A DNA stretch of 5,832 bases from DAIDJM01 sp964250215 (GCA_964250215.1 CAXUEX010000168.1:1-5832), one strand, 5' to 3'. Shown: positions 1 through 5,653, counted from the first letter of the stretch. Numbers and translations are program-made. Notes: generated by a model from the sequence alone, not told the origin.

Positions 1-2
1 GC

Positions 3-434
3 CTGATCCATTGGCAAAGCCTGGCCCCTTCCCCGCCCGATTGGCGCTTTCGCGCCGTGGTGCTCGATCCGCCGCGCGACGATCTGCGCCAGGCGATTGC
101 CGCCCGCTGCGACGCCATGGTGGAGGAAGGCGCGCTGGCCGAAGTGCAGGCGTTGCTGGCGCAGAACCTGCCGCCATCGCTGCCCGCCATGCGCGCGCAT
201 GGCGTGGCGGAATTCGCCGCCTTCTTGCGCGCCGAAATCTCGCTGGCTGAAGCCGTGCGCCGCACCAGCCTCGTCACCGGCCAATACACGAAGCGTCAGG
301 CCACCTGGCTGCGCCACCGGATGCCGACGGCGGAAACGGACACGCGAAAGTTCGATGCGCGCTACGGAAAAACTCCGCAAGTTTCAGAAAGCATTGCGGC
401 CGATGCAATACAGTTTATTCTAAGAACCGCTTGA
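3..434 (+). CDS. miaA: tRNA dimethylallyltransferase (MiaA), C-terminal part; 5' end outside the window
   Basis: MiaA transfers a dimethylallyl group to N6 of adenosine 37 in tRNAs that read codons starting with U. The open frame runs in from the left edge and ends at TGA 432-434, giving about 143 C-terminal residues. What is visible fits the family: a segment starting LIHWQSLAP, then VLDPPRDDLRQAI, a helical stretch with GALAEVQALL, AHGVAEFAAFL in place of the usual A(I/H)GxxE block, and the diagnostic end block TGQYTKRQATWLRHRM, the conserved (Y)xKRQxTW signature. The P-loop and the start lie upstream of the window. In many alphaproteobacteria miaA sits just before the acetolactate synthase genes, as here. 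The last 20 or so codons are AT-richer than the rest and may carry a promoter for ilvB. Identity is secure; only the 5' part is missing. Confidence 0.93.
   Translation: MIHWQSLAPSPPDWRFRAVVLDPPRDDLRQAIAARCDAMVEEGALAEVQALLAQNLPPSLPAMRAHGVAEFAAFLRAEISLAEAVRRTSLVTGQYTKRQATWLRHRMPTAETDTRKFDARYGKTPQVSESIAADAIQFILRTA
394..421 (+). promoter_or_regulatory. Possible sigma-70-like promoter in the 3' end of miaA, for ilvB
   Basis: TTGCGG (394-399) and TATTCT (416-421) are separated by 16 bases inside an AT-rich patch of an otherwise GC-rich region. They match the consensus -35 at 3 of 6 positions and the -10 at 4 of 6. Transcription from here would begin about 40 bases before the ilvB ATG. Weak matches occur by chance, so this is only a candidate; the local fall in GC is the main reason to list it. 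Confidence 0.25.
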
Positions 435-467
435 CGCGCCGCAGCATGGCAGCCTAACCGGTGCTCC

Positions 468-2243
468 ATGACCGGAGATCAGGAAAGCGGCGCCGAAGTG
501 CTGCTGCGCGCACTGGTGGCCCAGGGTGTCGAGGTGATCTTCGGCTACCCCGGCGGCGCCGTGCTGCCGATCTACGACGCGCTGTTCCGACAAACCGCGC
601 TGCGCCACATCCTGGTGCGCCACGAGCAGGCCGCGGTGCACGCGGCCGAAGGCTACGCCCGCAGCACCGGCCGCGTCGGCGTGGTGCTCGTCACCAGCGG
701 CCCCGGCGCCACCAACGCCGTCACCGGCCTGGTCGATGCGCTGATGGACTCCGTGCCGATCGTATGCCTCACCGGCCAGGTGCCCACGCATTTGATCGGC
801 AACGACGCGTTCCAGGAAGCCGACACGGTGGGCATCACGCGCCCGGCGACGAAGCATAATTACCTGGTGCGGCGCGCGCAGGATCTGGCGCCGGTGGTGC
901 ACGAGGCCTTCTATATCGCGCGCAGCGGCCGCCCCGGGCCGGTGGTGGTGGATCTGCCCAAGGATATCCTGATCGGCCCGGCCGCCTATATTGCGCCGCC
1001 GCAAACGCCGCACCGCAGCTACCGGCCGCGCACCGAGCCCGATCCGGCGGCCATCGCGCGGGCAGTTTCGGCTCTGCAACAGGCGCGCCGCCCGGTCGTG
1101 TATGCCGGCGGCGGCATCGTCAATTCCGGCCCGGAAGCCAGCCGCCTGCTCGGCGAATTCGTGCGCCGCACCGGTTTTCCGTGCACCGCCACGCTCATGG
1201 GCCTCGGCGTGTATCCGGCCAGCGACCGCCAGTTCCTCGGCATGTTGGGCATGCACGGCACCTACGAAGCCAACCTCGCCATGCACGGCTGCGACGCCAT
1301 GCTCAACATCGGCGCCCGCTTCGACGATCGCGTCACCGGCCGCCTCACCGCCTTCAGCCCCGGCAGCGTGAAAATCCATGCCGATATCGATGCCTCGAAC
1401 ATCAACAAGAACGTGGTCGCCGACATACCCATCGTCGGCGACGCGGCCAACGTGCTCCGTGCGCTGCTCGAAGCCTGGAATGCGGGCGAGGCGCACGATC
1501 CCCGCACGCTCGATGCATGGTGGCAACAGATCGAACGCTGGCGCGGAAAGGACAGTCTGCGCTACACCCAGCCGGGCGCAGCGGATGCGGTGATCAAGCC
1601 GCAGCACGCGGTGCGCCGGCTCTATGAAATCTGCCGCGACTCGGGCCGCGACACCTTTATCACCACCGAAGTGGGCCAGCACCAGATGTGGGCGGCGCAG
1701 CATTTCCACTTCGAGCGGCCGAACCGCTGGATGACGAGCGGCGGCCTGGGCACCATGGGCTACGGACTGCCGGCCGCGGCGGGCGTGCAAGTGGCGCATC
1801 CGGAGGGGCTCGTGATCGACATCGCCGGCGAAGCCAGCATCCTGATGAACATCCAGGAAATGGGCACGCTCGCGCAATATCGCTTGCCGGTGAAGGTTTT
1901 TATCCTCAACAACCAGTATATGGGCATGGTGCGGCAATGGCAGGAGCTGCTGCACGGCTCGCGCTATTCCGAAAGCTACAGCGCGGCGCTGCCGGATTTC
2001 GTGAAGCTCGCAGAAAGCTTCCACGCCACCGGCCTGCGCGCCGCCACGCTCGGCGATCTGGATGATGTCATCCGCCGCATGTTGGAAACGCCCGGCCCGG
2101 TGATCGCCGACATCGCGGTGGACCCGCACGAGAATTGCTACCCGATGATCCCCTCCGGCGCCGCGCACAACGAGATGATTTTGGGGCCGGAATACGCGGA
2201 CCGGGCCGCCAGCATCACCGATGAAGGGCTGATGCTGGTATGA
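468..2243 (+). CDS. ilvB: Acetolactate (acetohydroxyacid) synthase large, catalytic subunit
   Basis: This enzyme condenses pyruvate with pyruvate or 2-ketobutyrate, the first shared step of valine, leucine and isoleucine synthesis, using ThDP, Mg2+ and FAD. At 591 residues it has the usual length. The N-terminal PYR domain (about 8-175) starts with GVEVIFGYPGG and carries the ThDP-activating glutamate E53 in RHEQAA. The central FAD-type domain (about 195-345) includes VVYAGGGI. The C-terminal ThDP domain (about 375-560) has the GD-to-NN cofactor motif, here G454-E455-A456 to N481-N482, with Glu instead of the Mg-binding Asp. MGMVRQWQE follows; W491 matches the Trp linked to 2-ketobutyrate preference and to herbicide resistance in other AHAS enzymes. 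The ATG lies 33 bases after miaA with no clear Shine-Dalgarno, so some coupling to upstream translation is plausible. The stop, TGA 2241-2243, is in frame with ilvN. It could equally be named ilvI. Confidence 0.97.
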   Translation: MTGDQESGAEVLLRALVAQGVEVIFGYPGGAVLPIYDALFRQTALRHILVRHEQAAVHAAEGYARSTGRVGVVLVTSGPGATNAVTGLVDALMDSVPIVCLTGQVPTHLIGNDAFQEADTVGITRPATKHNYLVRRAQDLAPVVHEAFYIARSGRPGPVVVDLPKDILIGPAAYIAPPQTPHRSYRPRTEPDPAAIARAVSALQQARRPVVYAGGGIVNSGPEASRLLGEFVRRTGFPCTATLMGLGVYPASDRQFLGMLGMHGTYEANLAMHGCDAMLNIGARFDDRVTGRLTAFSPGSVKIHADIDASNINKNVVADIPIVGDAANVLRALLEAWNAGEAHDPRTLDAWWQQIERWRGKDSLRYTQPGAADAVIKPQHAVRRLYEICRDSGRDTFITTEVGQHQMWAAQHFHFERPNRWMTSGGLGTMGYGLPAAAGVQVAHPEGLVIDIAGEASILMNIQEMGTLAQYRLPVKVFILNNQYMGMVRQWQELLHGSRYSESYSAALPDFVKLAESFHATGLRAATLGDLDDVIRRMLETPGPVIADIAVDPHENCYPMIPSGAAHNEMILGPEYADRAASITDEGLMLV

Positions 2244-2255
2244 CGGTGCATCGGG

Positions 2256-2765
2256 TTGTCTGATCAGCGCAGCGCCACGATTTCGGTGATCGTCGATAAC
2301 GAGGCCGGCGTGCTGGCGCGCGTGATCGGACTGTTCGCCGGCCGCGGCTACAATATCGACAGCCTCACCGTGGCGCCCGTCGATCCCGAACGCCTGCGCA
2401 GCCGCATCAACATCGCCACATCCGGCACGCCGATGATCATCGAGCAGATCAAGGCGCAGCTCGACCGCGTGGTGCCGGTGCATCGCGTCGCCGACCTCAC
2501 GCAGCAGGGCCCGCACGTGGCGCGCGAAATGGCGCTGGTGAAGGTGGTGGCGAGCGGCGAGAACCGCCTGGAATCGTTGCGCATCGCTGACGCTTTCCGC
2601 GCACGTACGGTGGATACCACGGTCGGCAGCTTCGTCTTCGAACTCACCGGCTCGATCGACAAGGTGGAAGCCTTCATCGAACTGATGCGCCCGCTGGGCT
2701 TGGCCGAAGTCAGCCGCACCGGCATTGCGGCCCTGGCCCGAGGCGTTCAAACCATCTTCGAATAA
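2256..2765 (+). CDS. ilvN: Acetolactate synthase small, regulatory subunit (TTG start)
   Basis: The small subunit activates the catalytic subunit and mediates valine feedback inhibition. The 169-residue product has an N-terminal ACT domain (about 6-80), with the block N15-E-A-G18 followed by GLFAGRGYNIDSLTV, and a second ACT-like domain (about 90-160) ending in the typical VSRTGIAALARG. N15 and G18 align with E. coli IlvH N11 and G14, which bind valine, so feedback control is probably retained (inference). The start is unusual: an in-frame TGA, which is the ilvB stop at 2241-2243, is followed only by CGG TGC ATC GGG before TTG 2256. No ATG or GTG precedes the conserved domain; the next in-frame candidate, GTG at 2286, would cut off the first ACT strand. 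A weak CGGTG at 2244-2248 may serve as ribosome binding site, and translation is probably coupled to ilvB. It could equally be named ilvH. Confidence 0.95.
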   Translation: MSDQRSATISVIVDNEAGVLARVIGLFAGRGYNIDSLTVAPVDPERLRSRINIATSGTPMIIEQIKAQLDRVVPVHRVADLTQQGPHVAREMALVKVVASGENRLESLRIADAFRARTVDTTVGSFVFELTGSIDKVEAFIELMRPLGLAEVSRTGIAALARGVQTIFE

Positions 2766-2783
2766 CGGAAGCCTGAGGTGCGG

Positions 2784-2805
2784 GGCCGGGGCCCTGGCCT
2801 TTCTT
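2784..2805 (+). terminator. GC-rich hairpin plus T-rich tail before ilvC: possible attenuator or partial terminator
   Basis: Bases 2784-2789 (GGCCGG) can pair with 2794-2799 (CTGGCC) through five Watson-Crick pairs and one G-U pair, leaving a GGCC loop. TTTCTT (2800-2805) follows at once. Stem plus T-run has the form of an intrinsic terminator, although the stem is short and the T-run is broken by a C. It lies in the 52-base ilvN-ilvC gap, directly before the ilvC Shine-Dalgarno (GGGAG, 2807-2811). It could lower or tune ilvC transcription, or stabilise a processed ilvC mRNA end. The structure was drawn by eye; no folding energy was calculated. Confidence 0.4.
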
Positions 2806-2817
2806 CGGGAGCGAACG

Positions 2818-3837
2818 ATGCGCGTATATTACGACCGCGATGCCGATGTGAACCTGATCAAATCCAAGCGCGTCGCGGTGCTCGGTTATGGCAGCCAGGG
2901 CCATGCGCATGCGCGCAACCTCAAGGATAGCGGCGTCGCTGAAATCGTGGTGGGCCTGCGCCCCGGTTCGGCCGGGATCGCGAAAGCCGAGGCGGCGGCC
3001 CTGCGCGTGCTGCCGCCGGCGGAAGCGGCCGCGTGGGCCGACGTGGTGATGATCCTCACGCCCGACGAGGCGCAGGGCGAGCTGTATCGCCGCGATCTCG
3101 CGCCCAATCTGCGCGAGGGCGCGGCGATGGCGTTCGCGCACGGGCTGAATATCCATTTCAACCTGATCGATCCGCGGCCGGATCTGGATGTGTTCATGAT
3201 CGCGCCAAAGGGGCCCGGCCACACGGTGCGCGCCGAATACCAGCGCGGCGCCGGCGTGCCGTGCCTGGTGGCGATCGCGCAGAACCCCAGCGGCAACGCG
3301 CTGGAGATCGCGCTCTCCTACGCCAGCGCCATTGGCGGCGGCCGTGCCGGCATCATCGAAACCAGCTTCCGCGAGGAATGCGAAACCGATCTGTTTGGCG
3401 AACAAAGTGTGCTCTGCGGCGGCTTGGTCGAACTCATCCGCGCCGGCTTCGAAACGCTCGTGGAAGCCGGCTATGCGCCTGAAATGGCCTACTTCGAATG
3501 CCTGCACGAGGTGAAGCTGATCGTGGATCTGATCTACGAAGGCGGCATCGCCAACATGAACTATTCCATCAGCAACACGGCGGAATATGGCGAATACGTC
3601 ACCGGCCCGCGCATCATCACGGCCGAGACAAAGGCGGAAATGAAGCGCGTGCTGGCCGACATCCAGTCCGGCCGCTTCACGCGCGACTGGATGCTGGAGA
3701 ATGCCGTGCACCAGGCCGGCTTCCGCGCCATGCGCCGCCGCGCCGCCGAGCACCCGATCGAGCAGGTGGGCGAGCGTCTTCGCGCGATGATGCCGTGGAT
3801 TTCGAAGAACGCGCTGGTGGACAGATCGCGAAACTGA
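2818..3837 (+). CDS. ilvC: Ketol-acid reductoisomerase (NADP+), class I
   Basis: IlvC converts 2-acetolactate and 2-aceto-2-hydroxybutyrate to dihydroxy acids by Mg2+-dependent alkyl migration and NADPH reduction, the step after IlvBN. The product is 339 residues, the class I length. ATG 2818 is chosen because it follows GGGAG (2807-2811) by 6 bases and gives the family's typical beginning MRVYYDRDADVNLIKSK. The Rossmann fold has GYGSQGHA (23-30) and the cofactor loop with R48 and S51. Catalytic and metal positions are present: H108, K131, D191 and E195 in ETDLFGEQ, E227 and E231 in YFECLHE, and S252 in YSISN. The all-helical knotted domain starts near 183. The end, HPIEQVGERLRAMMPW, is canonical. 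One difference from usual homologues is Gly at position 53, where Ser or Thr is common at the end of the phosphate-binding loop. Probably cotranscribed with ilvBN. Confidence 0.97.
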   Translation: MRVYYDRDADVNLIKSKRVAVLGYGSQGHAHARNLKDSGVAEIVVGLRPGSAGIAKAEAAALRVLPPAEAAAWADVVMILTPDEAQGELYRRDLAPNLREGAAMAFAHGLNIHFNLIDPRPDLDVFMIAPKGPGHTVRAEYQRGAGVPCLVAIAQNPSGNALEIALSYASAIGGGRAGIIETSFREECETDLFGEQSVLCGGLVELIRAGFETLVEAGYAPEMAYFECLHEVKLIVDLIYEGGIANMNYSISNTAEYGEYVTGPRIITAETKAEMKRVLADIQSGRFTRDWMLENAVHQAGFRAMRRRAAEHPIEQVGERLRAMMPWISKNALVDRSRN

Positions 3838-3843
3838 CGCGAT

Positions 3844-3855
3844 GCCGCTTGCGGC
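3844..3855 (+). other. Short hairpin with CTTG tetraloop between convergent genes
   Basis: GCCG-CTTG-CGGC lies 6 bases after the ilvC stop, in the 35 bases between two convergent stop codons. Closed by G-C, a CUUG tetraloop is known to be unusually stable in RNA. There is no T-run on either strand, so this is not a classical intrinsic terminator; it could protect the 3' end of the ilvC mRNA. The stem is only 4 base pairs and may be chance in GC-rich DNA. Confidence 0.25.
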
Positions 3856-3872
3856 CTGCGTCGGTCACGCCG

Positions 3873-4181
3873 CTACATAGGGCTGTTTGCGGCGCTGCTG
3901 CCGGCCTCGATGCGACCAATGCGCCGGGCCAGGTCAGACATGGTTTGCGCGGCGGCCCGGGTAGCGGCGGCCTTGCTGCCGGCAAGCAAAACCTCTTCCC
4001 TTGCCTGCAAGGTCAAAATAATTTCGCGCAAGTTGATAATCTCGGCCGCCTGCGCCTCGAGCTGCTTCGTGTGCTTGTCGAGCGTTTCCAGCACACGCGT
4101 CAGACGCGTGAGAACCCGGGCAAGCCAGTTGCCGCCGGCTTCCGCCTCGGCAAGAATCTCTTTTGCAGGCGGGAGACTCAC
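3873..4181 (-). CDS. Unrecognised small coiled-coil protein (second gene of a pair)
   Basis: I do not recognise the family. The 102-residue product begins with GTG (4181-4179), which overlaps the stop of the preceding gene as GTGA, and ends at TAG 3875-3873. No other start exists before the coiled coil. Residues 20-58 show a regular 3-4 spacing of hydrophobic positions (L20, L24, L27, L31, L34, L41, I48, I55), a strong coiled-coil pattern. After REEVLLAGSKAAATRAA comes a second helix with MSDLARRIGRIE (81-92). There is no signal peptide or membrane segment, so it is probably cytoplasmic and oligomeric. Several codons (TTG for Leu, ATT for Ile, one AGG for Arg) are less GC-rich than is typical of the flanking genes, and the stretch near 3985-4050 is visibly AT-richer. 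The overlap suggests coupled translation with, and perhaps binding to, the upstream product. Supported as a real gene by overlap and coherent protein pattern, not by homology. Confidence 0.7.
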   Translation of the reverse strand: MSLPPAKEILAEAEAGGNWLARVLTRLTRVLETLDKHTKQLEAQAAEIINLREIILTLQAREEVLLAGSKAAATRAAAQTMSDLARRIGRIEAGSSAANSPM

Positions 4182-4456
4182 GCTTCGCGGGATCGCGCCA
4201 TGAGCGCATCCGTTCGACGTGTGATGTCGTCCAGCCGCCGGTCGAAATCTTCAAACATCCGCTCGAGCGAGTTTGCGGCCTTGGCTGATACCGCGTTCGA
4301 CGACTGGCCCCGAGTGCCCGTTGCCGCTTTTCGAATAGTGGCCCTTTTCAAGGCGGCCGGCTTTCTGGTTTTTGCGGTGGTGTCGCTGGCCCGGTTTGTT
4401 GCGCCTGAGCTGGCGGGGCGCTTGGACTTGATCGGGCGATGGGGTCGTGCGGGCAT
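4178..4456 (-). CDS. Unrecognised small protein: basic disordered N-terminus plus short coiled coil
   Basis: The family is not recognised. The product is 92 residues, from ATG 4456-4454, which follows a good Shine-Dalgarno (AGGAG, 4468-4464) by 7 bases. Residues 1-52 hold 14 Lys/Arg against a single acidic residue, rich in Ala, Ser, Thr and Pro, resembling the tails of histone H1-like or other nucleic-acid-binding proteins. Residues 64-85 have hydrophobic positions L64, F68, F71, L75, I78 and L85 in 3-4 spacing with charged residues between, an amphipathic coiled-coil helix. A plausible reading is a nucleic-acid-binding tail joined to an oligomerisation helix that pairs with the coiled coil of the next gene, whose GTG overlaps this stop. 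That is inference; basic low-complexity tails are also common in unrelated proteins. The gene lies 60 bases after the DUF2147 gene on the same strand and may be read from the same transcript. Confidence 0.7.
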   Translation of the reverse strand: MPARPHRPIKSKRPASSGATNRASDTTAKTRKPAALKRATIRKAATGTRGQSSNAVSAKAANSLERMFEDFDRRLDDITRRTDALMARSREA

Positions 4457-4502
4457 TCGGGTTCTCCTGCTTGGAAGATAGGCGCCGCGCGTTGGGTATG
4501 CC

Positions 4503-4516
4503 AGCCGGAGCCGGCT
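4503..4516 (-). other. Small inverted repeat just after the DUF2147 stop
   Basis: AGCCG-GAGC-CGGCT lies directly against the stop codon of the DUF2147 gene in the 60-base gap before the next minus-strand gene. It could form a 5-base-pair hairpin in RNA. On the minus strand no T-run follows, so termination here is doubtful, and read-through into the coiled-coil genes is possible. Confidence 0.25.
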
Positions 4517-4936
4517 TCATCCCCGAATCACGCACCCGGGCCCGAGCGTGCCGTTAAATCGTGGCCAACGCTGGGTGGAGCCGAACACTTCCAGCCCCAG
4601 ATAGCCGCGCAGCCGCAGCACGCCGTCGTTGCCCACCCACAAATCGGCATCGTAGGTGCGGCCGGTTTCCGGGTTGGTCACCGAGCCGTGCAGCCGGGAC
4701 GCGCCCGGCACGCGGTGCACGCGGATGAACACCAACCCGCAATCGGGTCGGTCGCGCCAGTCGCGGCCGGAGAGGTCCTTCATGCCGGCAATGCTGCCGC
4801 AAACCTCGCCGCCGCAGGGGGCGACGCGGATCACGCCGGTGCCGTCGTCGGTGCTCCAGTCGCCGAACACGCCGGACGCAACCGGAGCGAAAGCCGCGGC
4901 GGCAAGGGCGGCGATCGCCAGAAAGCCATTACGCAT
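4517..4936 (-). CDS. Exported DUF2147 domain protein
   Basis: Function is not established for this family; members are small secreted or periplasmic proteins. The 139-residue product starts with a signal peptide (MRNGF, then an Ala/Leu-rich core at 5-17, likely cut near residues 21-22). The mature part begins VFGDWSTDDG and shows the DUF2147 hallmarks: G-x-W near the start, CGGEVCGSI (C41, C46), RPDCGLVF (C66), NPETGRTYDADL, and GYLGLEVFGSTQRW. A fourth cysteine, C135, is near the end; an even number in an exported protein suits disulfides (inference). The loop between the CGSI and RPDCG blocks looks shorter than in members I know. I chose ATG 4936; GTG 4942 would add only two residues. The start overlaps the DUF1178 stop by 8 bases, so translation is probably coupled. 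The stop is TGA 4519-4517. Confidence 0.85.
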   Translation of the reverse strand: MRNGFLAIAALAAAAFAPVASGVFGDWSTDDGTGVIRVAPCGGEVCGSIAGMKDLSGRDWRDRPDCGLVFIRVHRVPGASRLHGSVTNPETGRTYDADLWVGNDGVLRLRGYLGLEVFGSTQRWPRFNGTLGPGCVIRG

Positions 4937-5372
4937 CCGCACGCGGCACCCAGGGGATGTTGGCGATTTCGATGCCGTCGGCTTCCAGCGCGCTCACCTC
5001 GTCGGCGCTCGCCTCGCCATAGATGCCCCGATGCGGTGCGTGACCCCCATGGATCGCGCGCGCCTCGGCCGCAAAGCCGGGGCCGACATAGTCGCAGCGC
5101 CGTTCCACCTCCGCACGGATGCGCGCCAGCACCGCGCGCATCCCATCCGGCATCGGCGGCTTCGCCGGCGCGGCGGGCGGTTTCGGTTCGGCAACCGGCG
5201 CCGGCGCATTGCCGCCCAGCCGTGGCGCCATCAGCGCGCGGTGCACGGCGGTATCGGCGCAGATGGGGCAGGCCAAATGCCCGCCCGCGGCCTGCGCCTC
5301 GAACCCGGCGCTGCTCACGAACCAGCCGTCGAACTCATGGCCGCCGCCGCAGCGCAGCGCGTAATGGATCAT
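4929..5372 (-). CDS. DUF1178 family protein with N-terminal zinc-ribbon-like motif
   Basis: DUF1178 is a conserved proteobacterial family without known function. The 147-residue product starts at ATG 5372-5370, chosen because it gives the family's typical beginning MIHYALRC-x-x-GHEFDGWF; an ATG 13 codons upstream would run into grxC. C8 with H12, and C35-x-x-C38 (CPIC), form a likely zinc-binding knuckle. VHRALMAPRL follows, then an Ala/Pro-rich linker (about 65-85) and a C-terminal domain with MRAVLARIRAEVERRCDYVGPGFAAEARAIH, IYGEAS and the closing GIEIANIPWVP, all family hallmarks. It lies 19 bases after grxC and overlaps the DUF2147 start. In other alphaproteobacteria a nitrilase-family hydrolase gene commonly lies between grxC and the DUF1178 gene; here they are direct neighbours. 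The stop is TAA 4931-4929. Confidence 0.9.
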   Translation of the reverse strand: MIHYALRCGGGHEFDGWFVSSAGFEAQAAGGHLACPICADTAVHRALMAPRLGGNAPAPVAEPKPPAAPAKPPMPDGMRAVLARIRAEVERRCDYVGPGFAAEARAIHGGHAPHRGIYGEASADEVSALEADGIEIANIPWVPRADA

Positions 5373-5391
5373 GCCCGCTACTGCCCAGGCG

Positions 5392-5649
5392 CTATGCGGA
5401 AAGCAATGCATCGAGTTCGCCGGCGCGGTTCAGCGCATCGAGCTCGTCGCTGCCGCCGATATGCCGGCCATCGATGAAGATTTGCGGAACCGAGCTGCGG
5501 CCCGCCGAGCGCCGCGCCGCTTCGGCCCGCGCCGCGCTGCCCGGTGGCGCCGCGATCTCGCGAATCGCCACGCCCTTGCGCTCAAGCAGGTTCAGCGCCC
5601 GGGTGCAGTACGGGCACCAGGCTTGGGTATAAATCTCCACATGCAGCAT
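5392..5649 (-). CDS. grxC: Glutaredoxin 3 (GrxC)
   Basis: This small cytoplasmic dithiol glutaredoxin reduces protein disulfides and glutathione mixed disulfides using glutathione. The 85-residue product is the usual GrxC length. It has the thioredoxin-fold order: VEIYT strand, active site C12-P-Y-C15 in AWCPYCTRA, the cis-proline motif SVPQIFIDG (commonly TVP), and the glutathione-binding GGSDEL. Both active-site cysteines are present, so dithiol chemistry is expected. The start is ATG 5649-5647. A TTG at 5661 is open in frame but lies only 1 base after the Shine-Dalgarno AGGAG (5667-5663), too close to use. The distance from AGGAG to the ATG is 13 bases, which is long, and an inverted repeat surrounds the ribosome binding site. 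The gene follows comF by 36 bases and precedes DUF1178 by 19. Confidence 0.95.
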   Translation of the reverse strand: MLHVEIYTQAWCPYCTRALNLLERKGVAIREIAAPPGSAARAEAARRSAGRSSVPQIFIDGRHIGGSDELDALNRAGELDALLSA

Positions 5650-5653
5650 CGCG

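Noticed and set aside
435..467. Leader-peptide attenuator before ilvB
   Set aside because: Only 33 bases separate miaA and ilvB, with no Val/Leu/Ile-rich short frame and no terminator hairpin with a T-run.
420..2750. Open frame of 776 codons on the minus strand opposite ilvB and ilvN
   Set aside because: It is the mirror of two certain genes in GC-rich DNA, where antisense stops are rare. Its product is rich in His, Arg, Ala and Asp with no recognisable domain, as expected for an antisense shadow.
2725..2817. N-terminal extension of IlvC in the same open frame
   Set aside because: It starts inside ilvN, and the ATG at 2818 has a good Shine-Dalgarno and gives the conserved family N-terminus.
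2710..3753. Open frame of 347 codons on the minus strand opposite ilvC
   Set aside because: Same cause: it lies fully opposite a conserved gene and its translation has no family pattern.
3498..4481. Plus-strand open frame of 327 codons running from ilvC across the small gene pair
   Set aside because: It begins inside ilvC in another frame and crosses the convergent junction; it has no ribosome binding site or protein pattern, whereas the minus-strand genes have both a good Shine-Dalgarno and coiled-coil heptads.
3838..4500. Possible phage or insertion remnant between ilvC and DUF2147
   Set aside because: No integrase, transposase, terminal inverted repeats, tRNA or direct repeats were seen; somewhat lower GC in part of the gene pair alone does not support a mobile element.
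5373..5411. Start of DUF1178 13 codons further upstream
   Set aside because: It would overlap the end of grxC and add residues before the conserved MIHYALRC beginning of the family.
4439..5632. Plus-strand open frame of 397 codons opposite the DUF2147, DUF1178 and grxC genes
   Set aside because: The minus-strand genes have clear family matches; the plus-strand translation is low-complexity Arg/Ala/Pro.
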